Below are positions 57,268-64,000 of a DNA stretch of 64,000 nt, piece by piece. The stretch's first letter is position 1; each line of letters opens with the position of its first letter. The notes beneath the pieces are model-generated. The model was not told where the DNA came from. It searched no databases and saw only the letters and a program-made list of their open reading frames with translations. This stretch comes from Schlesneria sp. DSM 10557 (GTDB lineage Bacteria > Planctomycetota > Planctomycetia > Planctomycetales > Planctomycetaceae): contig NZ_CP124747.1 in NCBI RefSeq assembly GCF_041860085.1, positions 4,774,001 to 4,838,000 on the forward strand, given 5' to 3'. The translations under genes and the position numbers were made by a program.

Positions 57268-58026
57268 TCAGGCGGCGGGCTGCTGTGAATCGGGGTCGGC
57301 GTCCCCGTCCGCCTCGGGGGCGTCCCCTTCACTCGTTGCAGTGAGTGTGTATTTGTTTTGTCGTAGCGTGTCTGCCATCGGTAGAGAGTCGAGGCTGGCG
57401 AGTCCAAAAAGTTCCAGAAACTGCCGCGTCGTTTCGTAAAGAAATGGTCGGCCCAGCGAATCTTCTTCGCCCCCGATGCGCACCAGACCACGTTCCATCA
57501 GTTGTTTGAGCATATCCGAGCACTGGACGCGACGGATTTTCTCGATGTCGACGCGTGTGATTGGCTGACGGTAAGCAACGATCGCCAGAGTTTCGAGCGC
57601 GGGAGGGGTCAGCTTTAGTTCTGCATTTCGCTGATGCAATTTGCCCAGCCAGAATGCGTAGGCGGGGATTGTCAACAGTCGGAATCCACTGGCGACACGT
57701 TCAACACGGAATGCTGAGCCATCAAGATCGTACGCCTGATTCAGTCGCTCGATCAGGTCTCGAGCCTCCGCGACATCGGCCAGAGTCGCCAGTTGCGCGA
57801 GGCGTTTCGCGGAGACGGCGGCGTCCGAGACCAGCAGCACAGCCTCGACGCGTGCCATTTTCGGGCTGCGAATACAGGCAGGGTTCGTTCCCGACACCAC
57901 AAACAGGGTCGGAGAATCGTGCGGGCCCCGGCAATAGAATGCCCAGCGATGGCCGTTTGTGTTTGTATCGGGCCATGCGGTGTGAGAGGGACCAGATCGA
58001 TAACAGGGGGGACCCCAGTTGGTCAT
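57268..58026 (-). CDS. scpB: Segregation and condensation protein ScpB
   Basis: This 252-residue protein carries the ScpB winged-helix pair: MARVEAVLLVSDAAVSAKRL, FRVERVASGFRLLTIPAYAF, LTPPALETLAIVAYRQPITR VDIEKIRRVQCSDMLKQLME, GLVRIGGEEDSLGRPFLYET and FLELFGLASLDSLP. ScpB bridges SMC-ScpA in chromosome compaction. The first ~56 residues have no homology. They are kept because the start codon overlaps the stop of the upstream gene as ATGA, which suggests translational coupling. A start at 57858 (MARVEAVLL) is a serious alternative. The C-terminus ends in an acidic, low-complexity tail. Confidence 0.9.
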   Translation of the reverse strand: MTNWGPPCYRSGPSHTAWPDTNTNGHRWAFYCRGPHDSPTLFVVSGTNPACIRSPKMARVEAVLLVSDAAVSAKRLAQLATLADVAEARDLIERLNQAYDLDGSAFRVERVASGFRLLTIPAYAFWLGKLHQRNAELKLTPPALETLAIVAYRQPITRVDIEKIRRVQCSDMLKQLMERGLVRIGGEEDSLGRPFLYETTRQFLELFGLASLDSLPMADTLRQNKYTLTATSEGDAPEADGDADPDSQQPAA

Positions 58027-58925
58027 TGCTTCTGTCGCCAGGCAACGATCTGTTCAAGAACCTTTTCAACCGCCTTAAGTGGCTCATCCGCTCCGGCCTC
58101 GAATCGGTAAGATACCGTCGGCTCCTCAGGGCTGGCATAGGTGCAAATGAAGACAAACTGGCCTGACCGATCGCCGGGTTCCAGTCGAAAATTGCGGATA
58201 TCGAATTCGTTCAATTGTTCGACTGCCGCAGCCCACGTGAGTGATGCAGGGGCTGTTTCCCGTCGCGATTGACCGCGTGGCTCAGAGGGGCGAGGTATAT
58301 TCGGTGACTTCGGGCGGCGAGGCTGTGGTTCCTGGGGTTCCGCCTGTTCGTAGGCGACCTGTTTGATCCCGTCATCCTGCTCCTCACTGTCGACTGGCCT
58401 GGTTTTGCCGGAGGGATTCTCCTCACGCCGTGACTTTCGTTCATAGCGCGAAGGGAATCCGCCACCTTCTGCCATGGCCTGGAGGTTTCTTTCCATCGCG
58501 GCACGTTCGGCTGCGTCGGAGTCGTCAGGTTCGGCGGACGCGCTACGTCGCGGAGTTTCTGGCCAGTTCGAGTCGGCTTCGAGATCGTCACCCCACCCGG
58601 CGGCCGCACTCTCAGTGCTTCGGCGGTTCCCAGCTTCACGGGATGCCAGTCCCTTTGAATCCCGGTTGGAATTCCCGCGGCGTAACGATGTGCTCGACCC
58701 ACTTTTCAGTCGGGGTTGCGAGTCCAGCCGGTCCATCTCATCCGGGGCTGCTTCCCGCTGACTTCGTGATGAGCGGCTAAGCCGCATCGCGCGATCAATC
58801 TCGCTGTCGTCCTCGAGGGGTGAGGCCACGACGGGGGCAAACTGAGGGATCCCAAATATGGCAAGAGCCGGTACTGTCAGCACCGGAATTAATATCAAGA
58901 TCGTGGCGAGACCGTTTGATTTCAT
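58023..58925 (-). CDS. Exported protein with long low-complexity region
   Basis: This 300-residue protein has an N-terminal membrane anchor/signal (SNGLATILILIPVLTVPALA, 3-22). A ~190-residue region rich in Ser, Arg, Glu and Pro follows. A compact C-terminal domain of ~70 residues (LTWAAAVEQLNEFDIRNFRL, FVFICTYASPEEPTVSYRFE AGADEPLKAVEKVLEQI) may be the functional part. I recognise no family. The start at 58925 has GGAGG at 5-nt spacing; four codons upstream is an in-frame Met. Its stop overlaps the scpB start as ATGA, so the two are probably co-translated, although no functional link to SMC is known. Confidence 0.78.
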   Translation of the reverse strand: MKSNGLATILILIPVLTVPALAIFGIPQFAPVVASPLEDDSEIDRAMRLSRSSRSQREAAPDEMDRLDSQPRLKSGSSTSLRRGNSNRDSKGLASREAGNRRSTESAAAGWGDDLEADSNWPETPRRSASAEPDDSDAAERAAMERNLQAMAEGGGFPSRYERKSRREENPSGKTRPVDSEEQDDGIKQVAYEQAEPQEPQPRRPKSPNIPRPSEPRGQSRRETAPASLTWAAAVEQLNEFDIRNFRLEPGDRSGQFVFICTYASPEEPTVSYRFEAGADEPLKAVEKVLEQIVAWRQKQ

Positions 58926-59560
58926 CTCCACCTCCATGTGGAATTTCGGTTCACGTCGAATGCCTATCTCCCCGGCATTCTTAACGTATTCTGAGCAAGA
59001 TCGTAGAACAACTCGTCAAAGCCCGCAATTGGAAATTGTCATTTCGGCATCTCGGACACTTATCCCTCTCAATGGCATGCCATTTGTTTCAGGGTGACGA
59101 ATGTTAAGGGACGTCTGTTTAGGTCGTCTTGCGTGACTGGACGCACGTATAAAACTCTGTGTCCAAGCCAAATAGTGTATCACAACGCGCAGGTGAAAGA
59201 TTTTGACCGCGCCGCAACACTCTGTTTGAGTGTGCGAAAATGGCTCAGAATGTAAGATTAGATGCCGCAAATGGTATTAGGACATGAAATCCAGGTAAAA
59301 TACGCTTGATATTTTGCTGGATGTTTTGAACGATTCTCCGTAGCATTTCCATGAATTCAGCGTGTTTATTGCAGATTTGTCCGCCCCGAGGGCAAGCGAC
59401 TTGAAATCGCATGTTTTCTGAGCGTAATATGGTGTATAAAATCGAATACCCAATTTGCGACGCCGGATCGGTTGTTCAATCAGCAGGCCCTGCGGTTCAT
59501 TTGCTCTCCCAGCGTTTTCGGTTCACTCCCCGCGTAGAAGCCTAGAAGCGAAGAAAGAAC
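58926..59560. other. Divergent intergenic region, AT-rich, with promoter
   Basis: This 635-bp gap between the exported protein gene (minus) and the FHA regulator (plus) is noticeably AT-richer than its surroundings from ~59040. It holds the promoter at 59401-59430. No gene is supported. Confidence 0.6.
59401..59430 (+). promoter_or_regulatory. Candidate sigma-70 promoter of the FHA regulator
   Basis: TTGAAA (59401-59406), an 18-bp spacer and TAATAT (59425-59430) lie in an AT-rich stretch; TATAAA also occurs at 59435-59440. The leader to the ATG at 59561 would be ~120 bases. Confidence 0.4.
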
Positions 59561-61630
59561 ATGACAAATAAACAGGCTGTTGACGACACGGCGATCATCA
59601 AATCCAGTAGAGTCGTAAAGCCTACAGCGCAGTTGGTGATCCGGAGCGGTCCAGCCGAGGGGAGTTCGGTTCCTCTGCAAGTGGGTCAGATCATCACGAT
59701 CGGTCGGGCGCAGACGAACCGTCTTGTGATTCCTGACGAAATTTGCAGTCGAAATCACTGCGAAGTTTTCTATGACAGTGGTGTCTGGAAGCTGCGCGAT
59801 CTGGGAAGTCGTAATGGTACACGTGTCAATGGCGAACCGATTTCAGGTGATATTCAACTTACCGATGGAAGACAGTTTCAGATTGGCAGTACGTTTATTG
59901 CCTTTACCTGTAACACCAGGACTGGTGCAGGAGACGAAGTCGGCGTGAATACAACTGCGAACCAAATCAACGAAACTGTCAACCATGGCCAGCGACACAC
60001 GGTGCTGGAGCCACGTCCGTCCGGACAGTTGCCGGAAATCATTCATCGAACGGAAACAACTCGGTACAGATCGCCCGATGTCGCCAACGTGCATGAAGTA
60101 CGTGGCCACGAAGCACAGCGACTGGTTCGCCTTGGGCTGCGAATGGCAGAAGAGACCGATGTGCGTGTCCTCGCCTCGATCGTACTGGACGAAATCTTCG
60201 CAGTAACATCGGCCGACCTGGGGGCTGTGTTGCTCTGGAACGAAGCGGATTCGTCATACCGTGATCACCGCAACCTCGACGTGGTTGCATACAAGTCGCG
60301 AGATGCATCGCGGCCGTTCGAGCGGATTTCGGATTACGTGACCAGCATGGCGTTGGAATCACGTACTGCTATTGTTGCTCACGACATCAAGTCGGATGGT
60401 CAGTTTACCGCCAGCGACAGTTTGCGGGCGATGCAGGCGGAAAGCATTATCTGTGCTCCGATCCGTACGTCGGATCGCCTGCTGGGTCTGATCCAGCTCT
60501 ACTCCACCAATCCCGATAATCGCCTTCAGGCTGATGACGCCGAGTTCGCTCTGGCCGTCGCTGATCAGCTCGCGGTTCTGATCGAAAATCTGAACGAACG
60601 CCGCCGGCTGGCTGCCGGATTGGCCCGGGTCGAAACGGAAAACAAGACCCTGCGTGAGCAACTGCTGATCGAAACCGAGCTCGTCGGGGATAGCGAATCG
60701 ATCCGACGGCTGCGAGACCGCATCCTGCGTATCGCCCCGACCGGTGCAACAGTGCTGATCCGTGGAGAAAGTGGTGTCGGTAAAGAACTTGTGGCTCGTG
60801 CGATTCACCAACACAGCTCGCGAGCCGATGGGCCGTTCGTCACCATGAACTGTGCCGCATTGAGCGAAAGCTTGCTGGAAAGCGAACTCTTCGGCCACGA
60901 GAAGGGTTCGTTCACCGGGGCTGTCAGCCGAAAAATCGGTAAGTTCGAGCAAGCACACGGTGGTACGATCTTCCTGGACGAAGTCGGTGAAATGAGTCCT
61001 GCCATCCAGGCCAAGTTCCTGCGAGTGCTCGAAGGTCATCCCTACGAACGAGTTGGCGGCGGGGGCGAAGTTCGCGTGGACGTGCGCGTTGTCGCTGCCA
61101 CAAACCGTGACCTGGAAGACTCGGTCGAACAGGGCCGCTTCCGTAAAGACCTCTACTTCCGACTCCAGGTGATGGAATTGGTCGTTGAGCCGTTGCGCGA
61201 GCGACGAACCGATATCGCCATTCTTGCCAAGCACTTCATGCAGCGGTTCTCGAAGAAGTGTGGTCGCAACGTGACCTCGATTCTGCCTGCCGCAATGTCG
61301 ACTCTGGTGAACTATGGCTGGCCCGGCAACGTCCGTGAACTTCAGAACACCATTGAACGTGCGGTTATTCTCTGCTCGGGCGATACCTTGGCTCCTGTTG
61401 ATATTCAGTTGTCGGCACTCGGCCGGAGCGATGCCCCCGCAACGTCGTCGCTGTCGAACTCGGGCTATCGTGCAGTGCCGATCGATGTCATCGAACAGGA
61501 GCACATCCTGGCGACACTCGAGTGGACAAAATGGAACAAGTCGCAAGCCGCTCACATCCTTGAGATTGAGCGATCGACACTCGATCGTAAGCTGAAGAAA
61601 TACGAAGTCGAACGACCTTCACGGAAGTAG
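59561..61630 (+). CDS. FHA-GAF sigma-54-dependent transcriptional activator
   Basis: This 689-residue regulator has an FHA domain (44-115; [13 protein letters not shown] at 63-66, [10 protein letters not shown]) that would bind phospho-Thr. A GAF domain lies at ~195-345 ([40 protein letters not shown]). The AAA+ domain has intact Walker A GESGVGKE (402-409), GSFTGA (449-454, Ser for the first Ala of GAFTGA), Walker B IFLDEVG, AATNRD and [10 protein letters not shown] Fis HTH lies at ~647-680 ([20 protein letters not shown]). It replaces the usual receiver by FHA, so it is probably controlled by a Ser/Thr kinase. Promoter and terminator flank it, so it is monocistronic. Targets are unknown. 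Confidence 0.95.
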   Translation: MTNKQAVDDTAIIKSSRVVKPTAQLVIRSGPAEGSSVPLQVGQIITIGRAQTNRLVIPDEICSRNHCEVFYDSGVWKLRDLGSRNGTRVNGEPISGDIQLTDGRQFQIGSTFIAFTCNTRTGAGDEVGVNTTANQINETVNHGQRHTVLEPRPSGQLPEIIHRTETTRYRSPDVANVHEVRGHEAQRLVRLGLRMAEETDVRVLASIVLDEIFAVTSADLGAVLLWNEADSSYRDHRNLDVVAYKSRDASRPFERISDYVTSMALESRTAIVAHDIKSDGQFTASDSLRAMQAESIICAPIRTSDRLLGLIQLYSTNPDNRLQADDAEFALAVADQLAVLIENLNERRRLAAGLARVETENKTLREQLLIETELVGDSESIRRLRDRILRIAPTGATVLIRGESGVGKELVARAIHQHSSRADGPFVTMNCAALSESLLESELFGHEKGSFTGAVSRKIGKFEQAHGGTIFLDEVGEMSPAIQAKFLRVLEGHPYERVGGGGEVRVDVRVVAATNRDLEDSVEQGRFRKDLYFRLQVMELVVEPLRERRTDIAILAKHFMQRFSKKCGRNVTSILPAAMSTLVNYGWPGNVRELQNTIERAVILCSGDTLAPVDIQLSALGRSDAPATSSLSNSGYRAVPIDVIEQEHILATLEWTKWNKSQAAHILEIERSTLDRKLKKYEVERPSRK

Positions 61631-62152
61631 TTTCTTCATCAGCGTCGACGTAATTGACTCAGTCGCCTTGGTGGACTGGCTGGTTCTTCAAGAGAGAGCT
61701 ATTGGGAGATTCCTGATGGCTCTCTTTTTTTGCGTCGCATGAGAAAATTGAACCGGCGTTGCAATGTGGGGTGTGAGACGATTGGTCTGGATGGGTATTT
61801 TCAGAAATTACCGTGTACTTCAAGGCGTCTGGCGCTTTCGATCCTTTACTCACTGCCTGTTTATTGTGCAGGCATGTTTACACGCGCGCATTTTTTGCAG
61901 GTTGCTCAACGATGACGAATGTCGCATCCGGACAGAGCGAGCATCGATTTCTGTTTCCGTCAGCGGGATCTGTGTGGGCAAATTGATTTTTAGTGCAGAA
62001 CTCGATCAACGTATCTGATTGCGGTAGTCTCTGGCAGGGCGTAAATGGACATGGCCAGGCGGTCGCTGACTCCGTTTTTGAGCGGATCGTTGAGGTCAGG
62101 ACGTCCTTATTTTCGTCGCTGAAACTGGAACATTACCTCTGTGGCCTCATCA
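61631..62152. other. Intergenic with terminator
   Basis: This 522-bp gap after the FHA regulator holds a terminator hairpin (61693-61731). The following ~420 bases up to the GT-C gene show no recognisable gene or promoter. Confidence 0.6.
61693..61731 (+). terminator. Intrinsic terminator of the FHA regulator gene
   Basis: AGAGAGC (61693-61699) pairs with GCTCTCT (61719-61725), followed by an uninterrupted T run to 61731. It starts 63 bases after the stop. Confidence 0.75.
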
Positions 62153-64000
62153 ATGTCTCATCCGATCCGAGCAGGTTTGGGCGATCGTAATGTGGGGAGG
62201 TACCCCGTTTGGCTGGTCGTGTCGCTGGTGTGGCTGCTCGGGTTCTTTGCCTGGTTTCAGACGTTTGGGTTTCCCAACAATCCCCCTCTTCAGCGATCCA
62301 TGGTTTGGGGCGGAATTCCGTTTGAATTGTTGGATCTGGTTGATCCCCCTTTAGAACCGGGGTCCGCACCGTGGAGTTGGTGGAACCTGTTGCAGCGAGG
62401 CCCTTACCTGCTTGCCGCGATTCTGATCTGGGGTGGTGCGTGGGGGTTGGGATCACTCGCCCTTCGATGGATGAAACTGCCGCTGCGGGGTGCAGAACAG
62501 CTCTTCTTTGCTTGCTCATTGGGATTGTCCCTGCTGTCGCTTGTGACCCTGTTACTGGGGCTGGCGGGTGGTTTATCTCAGGGACCCTTCGGGGCTCTGC
62601 TGCTGATCAGCAGCGCCCTTGCTGTTGTGGTCCACCGTCCCTTTTCAGTGACTACCGCTGCTGCTGCTGCTGCTGCTGCCGAGGCATCGGCTCGGAAGAG
62701 GGAGACTGGGGCTGCAGGAGTCTGTTGGACATGTCGCGTCGTGGTCTTGTTACTGATTCCATTTGTCTTCGTTCAACTGCTGGGGGCGATTACCCCTCAA
62801 ACCGATTTTGACGTCGTGGAGTATCACCTGGGTGGACCAAAAGAGTGGTTTCTGCAGGGGGGGATTTCACGGCTGCCACACAATATTTACACGAATTTTC
62901 CCTTCCTGACCGAGATGCTCATCCTGGATGGAATGGTCGTTTGCGGTGACTGGCGCTGGGGGGCACTCGCAGGCCAGGCTGTGTTAGCGGGCTTCGCACC
63001 GCTGACGGCGCTGGGGCTGTACGCCGCGGGGCGGAGGTGGTTCAGTTCGCAGGCAGGCTGTATCGCCGCGCTGGTGTATCTGACTTCGCCGTGGACCTAC
63101 CGGATCTCGATTATCGCCTACGCTGAAGGGGGGCTCGCTTGCTACCTCTTCGCGGCTCTCTTTGCGGGGTTGCGAGTCGGGGAGGAATGGGCGGCCGCCG
63201 GAAATGACAGAAAGTCTGTGCCCCGCGGACTTCTTCTCTTGTGCGGCGCGCTGGCAGGAAGCGCGATGGCGTGTAAGTACACCGGCCTCACGTCGGTCGT
63301 AATTCCTGTGTCGCTGCTGATGCTGTGGATATTCCTCTCGCGACCGGGGATCCCTTCATCCCAGGGAGGCAGGCATTTCCCTCAGGCGGTGCTGGCGCTG
63401 ATGTTGTTCGGTGCCGGGGTGGCAGTCACCGTCGGTCCCTGGTTATTGAAGAACGCAGTCGCAACAGGGAATCCCGTTTATCCGCTGGCGTATCGCGTGT
63501 TCGGGGGTAAAGACCGTGATGAGGAACTCGATCTGAAGTGGCGACAGGGACACGCAGCAAAGACCTACACCAGTTGGAGCGAACGGCTGTCTGATCTGCC
63601 GGTCAAGTTGTCTGACGTGATGGCCAACAATGACTGGCACAGCCCACTGATGTTCGGGCTGGCACCCTTATCGATCTGGTGGCTCAGAAGGAGACGCGAT
63701 CGAGCCCCGATAGACGCTGCTGACCCGCGTCAGGGAAGCGACATCGTCATCGTTTTGTGGTTATATGTCGCCTGGCAGTTTGCGACCTGGTGGCTACTGA
63801 CACATCATATCGATCGCTTCTACGTCCCGATGTTTTCGGTCGTCGCCTTGCTTGCGGGGATAGGAATGACCTGGCCATTCCTTGCCGGGGAGCACGCGAA
63901 AAAGGGAGCGTGGTCCTTTGTCTGGCCCCTGGTGTCGACCGCCGTTGTCGTCGCATCGATCCTCTACAACGTGCAGATCATGCTGTACGTGGGGGGATTC
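62153..64000 (+). CDS. GT-C fold membrane glycosyltransferase-like protein (ArnT/GT39-like), truncated by window edge
   Basis: A long frame is open from 62153 to the right edge, so at least 616 residues are present. Many hydrophobic helices are seen (for example WLVVSLVWLLGFFAWF, LLSLVTLLLGLAGGLS, VVLLLIPFVFVQLLGA). The GT-C catalytic first-loop motif is present (TPQTDFDVVEYHLGGPKEWF at ~221-240), followed by YTNFPFLTEMLIL, SPWTYRISIIAYAEGGLACY and MACKYTGL. This fits lipid-linked sugar transferases such as the ArnT or GT39 class. An in-frame run of seven GCT and one GCC (62657-62680) encodes Ala8 at 169-176. A GTG at 62141 is a possible earlier start. Substrate unknown; the 3' end is missing. 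Confidence 0.85.
   Translation, partial: MSHPIRAGLGDRNVGRYPVWLVVSLVWLLGFFAWFQTFGFPNNPPLQRSMVWGGIPFELLDLVDPPLEPGSAPWSWWNLLQRGPYLLAAILIWGGAWGLGSLALRWMKLPLRGAEQLFFACSLGLSLLSLVTLLLGLAGGLSQGPFGALLLISSALAVVVHRPFSVTTAAAAAAAAEASARKRETGAAGVCWTCRVVVLLLIPFVFVQLLGAITPQTDFDVVEYHLGGPKEWFLQGGISRLPHNIYTNFPFLTEMLILDGMVVCGDWRWGALAGQAVLAGFAPLTALGLYAAGRRWFSSQAGCIAALVYLTSPWTYRISIIAYAEGGLACYLFAALFAGLRVGEEWAAAGNDRKSVPRGLLLLCGALAGSAMACKYTGLTSVVIPVSLLMLWIFLSRPGIPSSQGGRHFPQAVLALMLFGAGVAVTVGPWLLKNAVATGNPVYPLAYRVFGGKDRDEELDLKWRQGHAAKTYTSWSERLSDLPVKLSDVMANNDWHSPLMFGLAPLSIWWLRRRRDRAPIDAADPRQGSDIVIVLWLYVAWQFATWWLLTHHIDRFYVPMFSVVALLAGIGMTWPFLAGEHAKKGAWSFVWPLVSTAVVVASILYNVQIMLYVGGF
62657..62680 (+). repeat. (GCT)7-GCC trinucleotide tract in coding sequence
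   Basis: Seven perfect GCT codons and one GCC encode Ala8 inside the GT-C protein, in a hydrophilic loop ending TTAAAAAAAAEASARK. Slippage would change Ala number without a frameshift. Confidence 0.85.

Noticed and set aside
62371..62811. A 146-residue plus-strand frame in the GT-C region
   Set aside because: It lies wholly within the longer frame that shows membrane helices and GT-C motifs and runs to the window edge.

Overview
The window is bacterial, gene-dense and GC-rich (I estimate high-50s %), and almost certainly from a planctomycete of the order Planctomycetales. The genus cannot be fixed from sequence alone. The evidence is the set of lineage-typical families. There are three DUF1559 pilin-like proteins with the same N-terminal block. 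There are two PSD1-type cytochrome C / DUF1549 / DUF1553 proteins, each with a LamG insert, plus a DUF1501 Tat protein, two secreted PQQ-like beta-propellers, a sorbosone-dehydrogenase-like propeller and a Cys-rich planctomycete protein. No tRNA, rRNA, transposase, phage gene or CRISPR array was recognised.

Layout. 0-6.2 kb: a HemP-type hemin-uptake peptide with a strong terminator, a secreted glycosidase-like protein, a lipoprotein, a DUF1559 protein with a clear promoter and dyad, a Cys-rich protein and a second DUF1559 protein. 6.2-8.2 kb: a 2-kb non-coding island of GC-rich palindromes, a 145-bp tandem array with flanking direct repeats, a TGGCCAG cluster and an (AC)16 microsatellite. 8.2-18 kb: a membrane protein, zinc-ribbon proteins, a ROK sugar kinase, a hydrolase fused to a CPXCG domain, DUF2293, CrcB, a PQQ-like propeller, a CobW-type GTPase and a secreted protein with a TRASH/YHS-like metal site. 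18-31 kb: the third DUF1559 protein, a second propeller, an M48 protease, and a minus-strand catabolic run (PSD1, then sorbosone-dehydrogenase-like, then sugar isomerase).

31-40 kb holds housekeeping genes: def-fmt, nnrE, DUF1501, a C45 autoproteolytic hydrolase, a FabZ-like dehydratase, trmB and an ABC ATPase. 40-47.3 kb holds the second PSD1 protein, an ABC-2 permease, an ECF-type sigma factor, a PspA-like protein and a STAS protein, which looks like an envelope or stress group. 47.6-53 kb: a B12-binding radical SAM protein, a large membrane protein, a HEAT-repeat protein and smpB. 53-61.6 kb: a full-length but catalytically degenerate sigma-54 activator homologue, a UDP-glucuronate epimerase, an exported protein coupled to scpB, and an intact FHA-GAF-sigma54 activator. 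A GT-C (ArnT/GT39-like) membrane protein with an in-frame (GCT)7 tract runs off the right edge.

The most unusual items are the pseudo-NtrC protein that has lost Walker A Lys, Walker B Glu and GAFTGA but keeps its HTH, sitting 4.6 kb from an intact activator; the 2-kb repeat island; the hydrolase-CPXCG fusion; and the promoter/dyad controlling one DUF1559 gene. Functions are assigned by motif reading only; no database search was possible.
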